This document shows, in pieces, positions 30,599 through 39,975 of a DNA stretch of 64,000 bases. Positions within the stretch are counted from its first letter, which is position 1. Each line of letters starts with the position of its first letter. A program made the position numbers and the translations under genes. The notes beneath the pieces are model-generated. The model made no database searches, had not been told where the DNA came from, and saw only the letters and a list, made by a program, of their open reading frames with translations. The DNA lies in assembly GCF_026191185.1 (NCBI RefSeq), contig NZ_JAPHOV010000001.1:1-64000 (forward strand). The letters are read 5' to 3'. The DNA is from Legionella sp. PATHC032 (lineage in GTDB: Bacteria; Pseudomonadota; Gammaproteobacteria; Legionellales; Legionellaceae).

Positions 30599-31171
30599 TT
30601 ATAAAGATATTTTTCCAAGCATATACAATACATTCCCATTTTCATGTCCTTCACGACTAGACCCAGGGATGTAGGTTGCTGCAATCGTTATTCTTTTGTA
30701 GAAAATAGCTGCCCACGGTAATGCTCCAGGGATGGGGACATTATCGTAATCAACGCGAGATGTAACCAATACCGAGTATCCAAGGCCTGCTTTTAAATCT
30801 TTGTTTACCGAAGCTGTTTTGAGATAGGCATAACCAACTGCGGGTTCTAAATGGCGATGGGAATCCAGGAAGGCAATCGCGTAAAGCCCATGCCAGTTTC
30901 CTTTTTCATCAAAAATACTTTTGCCTAATCCACCACCCCATGCGGTTTCATTGTAGGACTTAATTTTCTCACTACTGTAAACATAGCGGTTATGCCAAGC
31001 ATACCCTGAAAAATACATATCATCATGGCCTTCTGTCCATGTTTGATGGATACGTTGACACACGGGCTTGAGGAAACTTATCCAGCGAGAACAAGGATTG
31101 GATGTCGTTTCGTCTGCAGCGAACGCATTTAAAGAGCAAATGATGGTTAAGCTGGAAATTAATCTTTTCAT
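30599..31171 (-). CDS. rcp: PagP-like lipid A palmitoyltransferase Rcp
   Basis: Outer-membrane beta-barrel acyltransferase that adds palmitate to lipid A. The 190-residue precursor has a signal peptide ending AFA-AD. The catalytic residues correspond to His in YAWHNRY and Asp-Ser in FLDSHRH, as in E. coli PagP. Barrel signatures include GGGLGKSI and [10 protein letters not shown]. Rcp is reported to confer resistance to cationic peptides and to promote infection. It lies 134 bases upstream of hbp on the same strand. Confidence 0.92.
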   Translation of the reverse strand: MKRLISSLTIICSLNAFAADETTSNPCSRWISFLKPVCQRIHQTWTEGHDDMYFSGYAWHNRYVYSSEKIKSYNETAWGGGLGKSIFDEKGNWHGLYAIAFLDSHRHLEPAVGYAYLKTASVNKDLKAGLGYSVLVTSRVDYDNVPIPGALPWAAIFYKRITIAATYIPGSSREGHENGNVLYMLGKISL

Positions 31172-31330
31172 TCAATTTTTAACCTTTGCAGGGTTTCTCC
31201 CAGCTATAATTTAATGATAGAGTTTAAATGTGTAAGGTTTTGTTAGATGGAAGATAACCGGAGTTTATGTTTATTGATAACTTAAATTTCGGAAATAAAC
31301 AATAAATAATAAACCTGAGAGCATACTATC

Positions 31331-32722
31331 ATGGACTTGTTTCGTAAAAAAGATATAAAGGGATCGTTAGACAATGAATCACATTTAGCTAAATGCCTTA
31401 ATGTTTTTGACCTTACCTTTTTGGGAGTAGGTGCGATTATAGGTGCTGGTATTTTCGTTCTTACAGGAATAGTCGCTGCTACCATAAGCGGGCCAGCCGT
31501 AATATTCTCTTATGTTGTCGCCGGATTTGCTTGTGCTTTTGCAGCCCTATCCTATGCTGAACTGGCTGCCAGCATAGGAGGTTGTGGCAGTGCTTATGGA
31601 TATGCTTATGCAGGATTTGGTGAGTTAATCGCGTGGATAGTCGGATGGGATTTGTTATTGGAATATTCTATTGCTGTATCGGCTGTTTCTATCGGCTGGA
31701 GTGGATATGCTAATGATTTTTTAATGGCTCTGCAAATATTTATCCCAGCTAGTTTGTTACATGGTCCTGCTGACGGTGGCGATCTTAATATATTAGCCAT
31801 TTTTATCATAGCCGTACTAACTGCATTATTAGTTGTTGGCGTGAAATCCAGTTCTCGATTTAATAATATCATGGTGCTTGTAAAGCTTTTGGTTATTTTT
31901 ATTTTTATAGTTATCGCATTTGGTGAAGTGAGGGTTGAAAATTGGTCTTCTTTCATGCCATATGGTTGGGCTGGTGTAATGAAAGGTGCTTCAATCATCT
32001 TTTTTGCCTACGTGGGGTTTGATGCTGTCTCTACTGCCGCCGAAGAAGCGATTAATCCACAACGGGACTTACCCATAGGGATAATTGCCTCCCTGGCTAT
32101 TTGTACGGTGATATATATTCTGGTTTCTGGTTTATTAACCGGGATTGCTCATTACACTACTCTTAACGTTTCATCGCCAATTAGTCATGTTCTGCTTGTC
32201 TTGGGTTATAAAACAGCAGCTGGACTGGTCGGTGTAGGTGCAATTGCCGGTCTAACCACGGTTATGTTGGTTCTGTTCTATGGATTAACCAGGGTATTTT
32301 TAGCTATGTCAAGGGATGGACTACTGCCAAGGTTCTTATCAAAAACGAATGAGCAGACGAAAACACCAATTCGAATTATATTGTTATGTGGCTTATTGAT
32401 GGCATCTCTCGCCTCAGTGACTCCTATCGGTACTTTAGCGGAGTTAGTTAATATTGGCACCTTGTTTGCCTTTATTATTGTTTGTGCGGGAGTTTTATAT
32501 TTACGGCGAACGCATCCTGATATGGAAAGACCATTTAAAACTCCACTTATGCCTTATGTTCCTATATTAGGTATAATGAGTTGTTTTTATTTAATTTTGA
32601 ATTTGCCATGGATAACGATATTGCGTTTTATGATTTGGATGGCGATAGGTATGGCTGTCTATTTTGCATTTAGCAGGGGAAATAGTGCTTTGAGTGTTGA
32701 GGGGGATTGTGCCGCTGAGTAA
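31331..32722 (+). CDS. APC-family amino acid permease
   Basis: A 463-residue transporter with 12 hydrophobic segments. The first helix GVGAIIGAGIFVLTG is the APC substrate-binding loop, and SIIFFAYVGFDAVSTAAEEAINPQRDLP in helix 6 is the cationic amino acid transporter signature. It is probably a proton-coupled importer of cationic or neutral amino acids, relevant to Legionella growth on host amino acids. Nothing beside it fixes the substrate. Confidence 0.9.
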   Translation: MDLFRKKDIKGSLDNESHLAKCLNVFDLTFLGVGAIIGAGIFVLTGIVAATISGPAVIFSYVVAGFACAFAALSYAELAASIGGCGSAYGYAYAGFGELIAWIVGWDLLLEYSIAVSAVSIGWSGYANDFLMALQIFIPASLLHGPADGGDLNILAIFIIAVLTALLVVGVKSSSRFNNIMVLVKLLVIFIFIVIAFGEVRVENWSSFMPYGWAGVMKGASIIFFAYVGFDAVSTAAEEAINPQRDLPIGIIASLAICTVIYILVSGLLTGIAHYTTLNVSSPISHVLLVLGYKTAAGLVGVGAIAGLTTVMLVLFYGLTRVFLAMSRDGLLPRFLSKTNEQTKTPIRIILLCGLLMASLASVTPIGTLAELVNIGTLFAFIIVCAGVLYLRRTHPDMERPFKTPLMPYVPILGIMSCFYLILNLPWITILRFMIWMAIGMAVYFAFSRGNSALSVEGDCAAE

Positions 32723-32731
32723 GGCTATAAT

Positions 32732-33727
32732 CTAAACAGTTGGTGGGATGGTCATAATAGCAGCAGCAACTAATGCTGCAGCTGGAATGGTCAGCAACCA
32801 GGAGTAGAATATCCTGCGTAACACTTTCCAGTGGGCGCCACCTATTCCACTGATTAGCCCAACTCCGGCAATGGAGCCAGTGACCGTATGGGTGGTTGAG
32901 ACAGGGACTCCAAATTCTGTTGCAGCGAAAATGGTAATGGCCGCTCCTGTTTCAGCGGCACAACCCTTCAGCGTATTAAGTTTGGTAATTTTAGTTCCCA
33001 TGGTATGCACAATCCTCCAGCCCCCAGCTAAAGTCCCCAAACTAATTACCCCATGACATGAAATGACGACCCAAAATGGCACATAAAATACACCATCAAG
33101 CCAAGATGCGGAAAAAAGTAATACCGCGATGATACCCATCGTTTTCTGCGCGTCATTTCCACCATGAGTGATACTCAATAATGCTGAAGAAATAAGTTGA
33201 AAACTTTTAAATAATGTATTCAGTTCTTCTTCGCTCTTATGTCTTAGAAACAAAGTGAAAATATGAGTGAATAATAAGCCAATCAATAATCCTAGAACAG
33301 GTGATATGAATATCCCTGCCGCTACTTTGGCAAAACCTGTAATCTTGAGTGAAGACAGGCCGCCCTTGGCTATTGCCGCACCAGCCAATCCACCAATTAA
33401 GGCATGAGAGGAGCTTGAGGGCAGTCCATAATACCAAGTCACCAAATTCCAGAATATCGCTCCCATCAGGGCTGCTAAAATAAAATAAGTGTCCACCAGA
33501 TCCGTATCGATTAGTCCGTAGCCTATTGTTTGGGCTACGGTTAAATTAAAAATCAGGAAGGCAATGAAGTTAAAAAAAGCAGCCCATAGCACAGCTTGTC
33601 TTGGCGTTAAAACACCTGTAGTGACTATGGTTGCAATCGAGTTGGCCGCATCATGAAATCCGTTGATAAAATCAAATACGAAAGCAACAAAGATGACAAA
33701 CAGAATGAATATCGTATTGTAGTCCAT
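32732..33727 (-). CDS. pitA: Inorganic phosphate transporter, PiT family
   Basis: Low-affinity phosphate permease. The 331-residue protein shows the family motifs GFHDAANSIATIV near the N-terminus, GLPSSSSHALIGGL in the middle and GVPVSTTHTVTGSIAGVG near the C-terminus, with about ten membrane segments. It follows coq7 by 16 bases on the same strand. The PhoU-like accessory gene often found beside pit is absent here. Confidence 0.9.
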   Translation of the reverse strand: MDYNTIFILFVIFVAFVFDFINGFHDAANSIATIVTTGVLTPRQAVLWAAFFNFIAFLIFNLTVAQTIGYGLIDTDLVDTYFILAALMGAIFWNLVTWYYGLPSSSSHALIGGLAGAAIAKGGLSSLKITGFAKVAAGIFISPVLGLLIGLLFTHIFTLFLRHKSEEELNTLFKSFQLISSALLSITHGGNDAQKTMGIIAVLLFSASWLDGVFYVPFWVVISCHGVISLGTLAGGWRIVHTMGTKITKLNTLKGCAAETGAAITIFAATEFGVPVSTTHTVTGSIAGVGLISGIGGAHWKVLRRIFYSWLLTIPAAALVAAAIMTIPPTV

Positions 33728-33743
33728 ATATAATAATACCCTG

Positions 33744-34385
33744 TTAAATATAATAACTGCTCTGAGTCATTAATTTTGATACAGCATTCATCAATTGTTT
33801 AATAATATAGGGAAGTTCAACTGCTCCAGCCTCCATGGCTGTATTTGCATGATGTTCTTCGTCTTCTTGCATTCTTTTTAATATGGCTTTTGTTTTTTTA
33901 TCTTTTTCCGGGAGATAATGCAGATGTCTTTGTAAATGGGCGGTTACCTGGCGTTCTGTTTCAGCAACAAATCCCAAGCTGATTTTATCGCCAGCCAATC
34001 CAGCTAGGGCGCCTAATAGAATCGAACCACAATACCAGATGGGATTTAAAAGGCTGGGTTTGCTGCCTAATTCATACAAGCGTTCTTCGCACCAGGCCAA
34101 ATGATCGATTTCTTCGGCCGCAGCATTAGCCATTTGTTCTTTGATGTGAGTCAGTCGCGCTGTTAAAGCTTGTCCTTGATAAAGCGCTTGAGCACATACT
34201 TCTCCAGTATGATTTACTCTCATTAGTCCTGAAATATGTTTCTTTTCCTGAGGTGACAGTACGGTGTCAATAAGGGTTTCAGCGGGAGATTTGCGCATTG
34301 TTGTACGTTTTTGTGGCAAAACAAGGGTTCGAAGCGCACTATCGACTTCACCTATTAACCTATCTAGGAAGCTTGATGTTCGCAT
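33744..34385 (-). CDS. coq7: Demethoxyubiquinone hydroxylase Coq7
   Basis: Diiron monooxygenase of aerobic ubiquinone synthesis. The 213-residue protein has the iron-binding motifs HTGEVCAQA, EEIDHLAWCE, ETERQV and EDEEHHANTAMEAGA, with a short hydrophobic membrane-binding part. It is the first gene of a pair with pit. Confident from conserved ligands and length. Confidence 0.95.
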   Translation of the reverse strand: MRTSSFLDRLIGEVDSALRTLVLPQKRTTMRKSPAETLIDTVLSPQEKKHISGLMRVNHTGEVCAQALYQGQALTARLTHIKEQMANAAAEEIDHLAWCEERLYELGSKPSLLNPIWYCGSILLGALAGLAGDKISLGFVAETERQVTAHLQRHLHYLPEKDKKTKAILKRMQEDEEHHANTAMEAGAVELPYIIKQLMNAVSKLMTQSSYYI

Positions 34386-34608
34386 GGATGCTTTAAATAA
34401 AGTGTTGAAACTCTATGTTAACTTGATTAGTGGGCAGTTTGAAGTCATTAGTCAATTAAATTTTATAAGATTGTTTAATATTGGTGCTTGTGATTTATGA
34501 AGTAGTTGTCAAATGATCTGATGTGATGCAGTTATTTTGATTATTACACGATTAGATCCTAAGCTTTATTATACACAAATAATGCGAATAGATTTAAATT
34601 GGTACACG

Positions 34609-37563
34609 ATGGATAAAATGAGGAAGATTAAAAAGCCACATTCATTAAATCATCTTGCTTCAGGAGATAATTTTAACCATCTTAACCAGCTGGAACGAAG
34701 CTTAATAAGCCAATTGATTGAATTGAGTTGCGATGAAAATACCCTACATACTTTAAGCTCACACGGGTTAAAATTACTCGGTAAGCATCCCTTATTAAAA
34801 GATACAATTACCGCTGTTTGGCATCATGATGGCAGCCATATCAATATTCTGGCTTCTAATGGATTAGCATTTGATGGGTCAAAGGAATTAGAGAAATTTG
34901 TAACTGTAACCTCGGATTGGCATTTTTTGAAAATACATAAGACAAAGATCAAGGAGCATTCTCAAGAAAAACCAAAACAGCGTATCGATATTTGCCTTGA
35001 TAAATATCAAGGTAATTTATTTTGTATTAGTTTCTGGTTTGAATTTATTGATTTTAATGTTGAAATACTAATGCCTTTTTTTAAAGATATTCTGGGTGTA
35101 TTAAAGCTATCTCTAGCCAAATTGATGAATAAAAAAAGGGAAAAACTACTGACCACTATTTTGGAAAAAGCAGGTGATTCTGTCGAAATAACCAATGAAG
35201 AGGCGGTCATTCAATATGTTAATCCTGCTTTTGAGCATATCACTTTATATAATGCTCACGAAGCGATGAACAAAACGGTAGCCTCCTTATTGCGTTCACC
35301 GGTTGAAGACGTTCATTTATTTGAACAAATAAACCAGACCCTTAAATCAGGGAATACATGGAAGGGGCAAATACGTTCAAGGAAAAAGGATGGTAGTTAT
35401 TGGATAGCTCAAACCATCATCGTTCCTGTGATGGATGATGAATTAGGGAGAATTACCCAACATATAGCAATTAAACAAGACATTACTGAACAGGTAAATC
35501 GATTCAATCAACTAAAAATCAGCGAAGAAAGATATAGAAATCTGATGAACGCTGTATCGGATGGTATTTTTATTCATAATCTGCAGGGAGCATTTCTGGA
35601 AGTTAATGAAGCGGCTTGTTTGTCTTTGAATTATAGTCGGGAAGAGCTAATTAATTCCTATGTTTGGGATATTGAGGTGGGATTTTCGCAGGAAAATTTA
35701 AATCAGTTGTGGGAGGATGTGCAAAAGGGGCCCCTTAACATAGAGGGGATGCACCGCAGAAAAGACGGTACAATTTTTCCTGTTGACGTGCGTTTAGCAG
35801 TTTTTAATGCGACTGGTGAGAAATTGGTTTTGGCTATAGTAAGAGATATTACACTTCAAAAACGCTCCGAAGCGACTATAAGAAAGTTAACACGGGCTTT
35901 AGAGCAAAGTCCCGTTTTAGTCATAATAACTGATAAATCGGGAACTATTGAGTATGTCAATGCAAAAGTGATAGAGCAAACCGGTTATCGTAAGGAAGAA
36001 TTGGTTGGGGGAAATACAAGAATTTTACGATCAGGCCAAACCCCCCATGAAACTTATAAAACCATGTGGGAACAATTAGCCAATGGGGAAGAGTGGCATG
36101 GTGAGTTGCTGAATAAAAACAAATCCGGAGAGCATTTTTGGGTATCAGCAATTATTTCTCCAATTCGCAATGAGAATGAAGAGATCACTCACTATCTGGC
36201 TGTTATGGAAGATGTGACTCAGAAGAAAAGCTATGAGGAAATGTTAAAATACCAGGCAACATTTGATAATTTAACCAATCTTCCTAATCGTCTCTACGCG
36301 TTTAACAAATTGGAACGAGCCATTTCAAAATCCCACATCAACAATCAAAAATTGGCGGTGCTGTTTTTAGATTTGGATGAATTTAAACAGATTAATGATT
36401 CCTTGGGACATGCGGTTGGTGATTCACTATTGAAAGCGTTATCAGAACGTTTCCTATCTGTTATACGGCAAACCGATACTATTGCACGGTTAGGTGGTGA
36501 TGAATTCATGATGATTTTAGAAAACATCACGCAAGATACCGATGCTGAAAGTATCGCAAAAAAATGTCGAGAAGTTTGTTCTCAACCTTTTGTCATTGAA
36601 TCACAAGAATTACTGGTGTCTACAAGTATAGGAATTGCAATATATCCTTATCATGGCAAGGATGCCAAAACTTTAATGCGTAATGCAGACACAGCCATGT
36701 ATCAGAGCAAGATGCGGGGTAAAAATAATTGGACAGTATTTCAAAATACCATGGTTGAGGAGGCAAATAACCATATTCGTATTAAGACGGAGCTATATCA
36801 GGCGCTAACACGTAATGAGTTATATATTTGTTACCAACCGATCATTGAGCTTAAAGAAAATAAGGTAGTCGCTGCGGAGGCCTTGTTACGTTGGCAAAAC
36901 ACAACCTTAGGTCAAATCACTCCTGACCAGATTATCCCCTTGGCTGAGGAGACCGGGATGATTATTCCATTAGGCTATTGGATTTTGGATAAGGTGTGTA
37001 CACAAGCGAAAGAGTGGCAATTTATTACCAGCAGCAATATAAAAGTAGCAGTGAATATCTCTACCTTACAATTAAAACAAAAGGATTTTATTAATAAGGT
37101 ACAACTAATTTTGAAAAGGACGAAATTATCTGCAGATTCTCTAATTTTTGAAATTACAGAATCTGCATTTATTGATGATTCAAAATTCATTTTATCTCAA
37201 TTAAACAAATTAAGTGATATGGGTATTCATTTTTCTTTGGATGATTTTGGGGTAGGATATTCTTTCCTGCAGTATATTAAATCCTATCCATTCAAAAGTT
37301 TAAAAATTGATCGTGTTTTTATTCAAAGTGTAAATACAAATCATAATGAGTTAAGTTTGATTAATAGTATTATAGCCATGGCACGCAATCTGAAACTGTC
37401 GGTTATTGCTGAAGGAATAGAAACGGCAGAACAACTGGAATTAATGCGCTCAATGAACTGCGATATGGCACAGGGATGGTATTTTTCCAAACCATTAAGT
37501 GGGGATAAGTTTTTGTCGGGACTTACGAAAACCTCTAACCTACTCGTTAAAAAATGGTTTTAA
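34609..37563 (+). CDS. Triple-PAS GGDEF-EAL cyclic-di-GMP enzyme
   Basis: About 984 residues: an N-terminal region with no recognised domain (about 1-180), three PAS domains in series (about 180-300, 305-425, 430-550), a diguanylate cyclase domain with intact GGDEF (629-633), and a phosphodiesterase domain with intact EAL (757-759) and the downstream EGIETAEQ motif. Both activities are possible. No membrane helix is seen, so sensing is cytosolic. The start is uncertain (ATG 34609 or 34582; the frame reaches TTG 34537). The last ~14 residues and the stop codon lie in palindromic repeat copy 2. Confidence 0.9.
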   Translation: MDKMRKIKKPHSLNHLASGDNFNHLNQLERSLISQLIELSCDENTLHTLSSHGLKLLGKHPLLKDTITAVWHHDGSHINILASNGLAFDGSKELEKFVTVTSDWHFLKIHKTKIKEHSQEKPKQRIDICLDKYQGNLFCISFWFEFIDFNVEILMPFFKDILGVLKLSLAKLMNKKREKLLTTILEKAGDSVEITNEEAVIQYVNPAFEHITLYNAHEAMNKTVASLLRSPVEDVHLFEQINQTLKSGNTWKGQIRSRKKDGSYWIAQTIIVPVMDDELGRITQHIAIKQDITEQVNRFNQLKISEERYRNLMNAVSDGIFIHNLQGAFLEVNEAACLSLNYSREELINSYVWDIEVGFSQENLNQLWEDVQKGPLNIEGMHRRKDGTIFPVDVRLAVFNATGEKLVLAIVRDITLQKRSEATIRKLTRALEQSPVLVIITDKSGTIEYVNAKVIEQTGYRKEELVGGNTRILRSGQTPHETYKTMWEQLANGEEWHGELLNKNKSGEHFWVSAIISPIRNENEEITHYLAVMEDVTQKKSYEEMLKYQATFDNLTNLPNRLYAFNKLERAISKSHINNQKLAVLFLDLDEFKQINDSLGHAVGDSLLKALSERFLSVIRQTDTIARLGGDEFMMILENITQDTDAESIAKKCREVCSQPFVIESQELLVSTSIGIAIYPYHGKDAKTLMRNADTAMYQSKMRGKNNWTVFQNTMVEEANNHIRIKTELYQALTRNELYICYQPIIELKENKVVAAEALLRWQNTTLGQITPDQIIPLAEETGMIIPLGYWILDKVCTQAKEWQFITSSNIKVAVNISTLQLKQKDFINKVQLILKRTKLSADSLIFEITESAFIDDSKFILSQLNKLSDMGIHFSLDDFGVGYSFLQYIKSYPFKSLKIDRVFIQSVNTNHNELSLINSIIAMARNLKLSVIAEGIETAEQLELMRSMNCDMAQGWYFSKPLSGDKFLSGLTKTSNLLVKKWF

Positions 37564-37634
37564 TTGAGTCGTTTAGTTTATCTAAACTCCCACAATAAAA
37601 AACATTTTTTGCCTTGACCTTTGGGTTTGTCCTG
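37518..37634. repeat. Palindromic repeat family, copy 2
   Basis: Aligns with copies 1 and 3 through GGACTTACGAAAA, the TTTAGTTTATCTAAACTC centre and AACATTTTTTGCCTTGACCT. Its right end is shortened: the CGTAA part of the terminal arm is missing, leaving TTTGGGTTTGTCCTG. The left arm overlaps the 3' end of the GGDEF-EAL gene. It sits between this gene and the convergent ravB. Confidence 0.85.
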
Positions 37635-37769
37635 TTTGCTTTATTTAATCAATAAGTAAGAATGCACCAGCTGCCGTGACTAATTTAAAAATTTGGCAGG
37701 GATGTCGATGGCTGGTACTACTTATTTGTTTTTACTTCAGGAGCAAAAAACAGAATATCCTTGTTATGA

Positions 37770-38660
37770 TCATTTTAAATGATTAAGAGATGAATTTTGT
37801 GCTATCCATTTGTCAAGTTGGTTCACTACGTCTTCTTTCTTATACCGGCTGGCAGGATGCGATATTAATAATCCCTTTTCAGCAAGTGCATCAGCCAGGT
37901 AGGATGTGAAGGAATGATGATGATAAGCCCTGGAGGAATGGCCTAAAAAATCTTTTAATTTTTCTATGGTTTCACACAATGAAGCATTCTTTGCGTTGAT
38001 AGAAGTATATAGATTATTCGCTGTAGTGATTCCAAAGCTTCCATGACGAAAAAAACTGAAAAAGCCATCGCCTTGTCCTCTGTTGTATTTGGGATTATTT
38101 TTATTTTCGGATTTCGTGTGATAATTCGTATAATTTTGAACCGCGTTGTAAACAGCAGATTGTAGGTCATTCACTGATAAGGTGATTTTGTCTAAAGCTA
38201 CGTTAACTGGCTGCTCGGTTTCTCTAGTAATTAGTCTAGTGTGAGGTTTGTCCAAAGGAACCCTTTTAACTTTAGCTTGTAAATGAGAAGGCAAGCGTCT
38301 TCCCTGAGGTCCTTGTGGACGTTCTCTTACAAAATGGTTTAATTTTGTTTCTTCTTTCTTGCTATCCTTTTTTTTGTCAGGGATGATGGGTAAATTGACT
38401 TCTTGGACTCTTAGTCCTTTAAATTGCTGATATTTGCTTTGAGAGTCAATAGCAGCCCATGCCTCTTGTATCTCTTTGGCAGTGATAATCCTGGTGTTAT
38501 TATGGGGGATTTTGGGAGCAAAAGGATTAATACCCCCCATTTTTTTTATGCGCTCTTCTTTTTCTAAGGCCTCAAGTCTTAGTTGATATTTACTTCTGAT
38601 AGAATCATAGGATTCATTGTTTTCAACATTTAACCATCTAAGTAAGGCTTCTGTTTTCAT
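37770..38660 (-). CDS. ravB: Dot/Icm effector RavB
   Basis: Identified by order (between the PAS-GGDEF-EAL gene and lapB) as lpg0030, RavB, reported as translocated. The 296-residue soluble protein starts at ATG 38660, eight bases after GGAG; a longer frame beginning nine codons upstream lacks a site. Residues 5-80 resemble a degenerate J-domain: LLRWLNVENNESYDSIRSKY then EIQEAWAAIDSQSKYQQF, but with no HPD tripeptide. A basic linker (about 95-150) and a C-terminal helical part follow. Biochemical function is unknown. Confidence 0.8.
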   Translation of the reverse strand: MKTEALLRWLNVENNESYDSIRSKYQLRLEALEKEERIKKMGGINPFAPKIPHNNTRIITAKEIQEAWAAIDSQSKYQQFKGLRVQEVNLPIIPDKKKDSKKEETKLNHFVRERPQGPQGRRLPSHLQAKVKRVPLDKPHTRLITRETEQPVNVALDKITLSVNDLQSAVYNAVQNYTNYHTKSENKNNPKYNRGQGDGFFSFFRHGSFGITTANNLYTSINAKNASLCETIEKLKDFLGHSSRAYHHHSFTSYLADALAEKGLLISHPASRYKKEDVVNQLDKWIAQNSSLNHLK

Positions 38661-38718
38661 TAATAAACTCCAATTGCAGAGCACCATTAAATTAGCATGA
38701 ACTCTATTGTTTTCATCG

Positions 38719-39912
38719 CTAATTTAAACCAAGCTCTGTTATAAAGGCCAGGCCTAATTTAGTAAAATTAACCATATGTTCCAGATTCAGAATATCCAAA
38801 GTATCATCGGAGGTATGAACATAGGGATTATCATCGTCTAAAGTAGTAGCAGATGGATAAGTGGTTTTAAAACCTTCATTGGTCCAGTTCACATGATCAC
38901 TGCAGGCATAACCACATTTAGTGTAGCCAACAGGAATTTTTATATAGTGAGTTAATAATTGTGCTGTAAATTCAGTTAAACCCTTATCTACATAATCCTT
39001 TAACAGCCAAATCGTTTGATCTTTGGCGTTAGCTCTATACCCTGCCTGGTCTAATTGCATTACTGCTTTCACTGGAATTTTTTTCTGTAAAAAATCTTGT
39101 ACTACATATCCTGAACCAATAAGTCCTCTTTCTTCAGCAGCATAGGCTATAAAATAAACTGGTCTATTGAGCTCAAAGTTCGATAAAAAGAGAACTCTTG
39201 CCACTTCAAGTTCAACCGATATTCCGCTAGAGTCATCATCGGCACCAGGCATATTGCCGTCCAGTGTGTCAATATGTGCTCCTAAAACAATTGCCTCACC
39301 TGGTTTATCTTTTCCAATCACAGTGACAACTGAGGGCTGTACGAATTTGTTGCCTGTTTTGACAAAGTAGCTATCTACGTCCTTTCTTCCATAATCTTGG
39401 GCTAAGGTATCAAATTGTTGCTTAAACCATTGTGCAGCGTCAACTCCTGTTCTGGATTTGGCAGATCGGTTGATATAACTGGTTAAATGTTGATTGGTCT
39501 GCCATATTTTGGCTGGGTCAATTTGTTCGAACAATCCAAGGACTTGTGCGTCATGATTAATAGGGTATGAGTTTGCGGGCGAGATGGGGTGGTAGCGGGT
39601 CAGTTTATCTAATAATTTTTGCGAATCAAGGAAACTATTGTAGCTATTTTTGATATAGGGCTCAGCATTAAGGTAATGTCCGCATACCGGTCTCATTTTT
39701 TGTAGAGTATTGGCAATATTGTCATCAATGGAAATGGCAATGAAGCTAAAGCGATCAGATTGCGTAATTAACTTGACTTTGTCTTTTAGTTGCTCATAAA
39801 GGCAGTTTGACACAATGATTCTATCCTCCCCATAAGACTGAGGCAGACACCACCCGGTAACACTTGAAAAGCACAATAAAATAACGCAAGCTAGCCTTGA
39901 TTTAAATATCAT
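38719..39912 (-). CDS. lapB: Secreted M28 aminopeptidase LapB
   Basis: Zinc aminopeptidase of 397 residues with a signal peptide ending near GWC. M28 ligands are seen in GAHIDTLDG, PGADDDSSG and YAAEERGLIGSGY, with further ligands at MQLDQAG and HVNWTNEGF. LapB is reported as a type II secretion-dependent lysine/arginine aminopeptidase of L. pneumophila. The ATG at 39912 follows GGAG by six bases and begins directly with the signal peptide; a longer frame from 39939 is less likely. Confidence 0.88.
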   Translation of the reverse strand: MIFKSRLACVILLCFSSVTGWCLPQSYGEDRIIVSNCLYEQLKDKVKLITQSDRFSFIAISIDDNIANTLQKMRPVCGHYLNAEPYIKNSYNSFLDSQKLLDKLTRYHPISPANSYPINHDAQVLGLFEQIDPAKIWQTNQHLTSYINRSAKSRTGVDAAQWFKQQFDTLAQDYGRKDVDSYFVKTGNKFVQPSVVTVIGKDKPGEAIVLGAHIDTLDGNMPGADDDSSGISVELEVARVLFLSNFELNRPVYFIAYAAEERGLIGSGYVVQDFLQKKIPVKAVMQLDQAGYRANAKDQTIWLLKDYVDKGLTEFTAQLLTHYIKIPVGYTKCGYACSDHVNWTNEGFKTTYPSATTLDDDNPYVHTSDDTLDILNLEHMVNFTKLGLAFITELGLN

Positions 39913-39975
39913 GAAAAACTCCATTTCATTTTTATTCATTGCAATATATTACATGAAGAAGATTTAGGCCATTCT

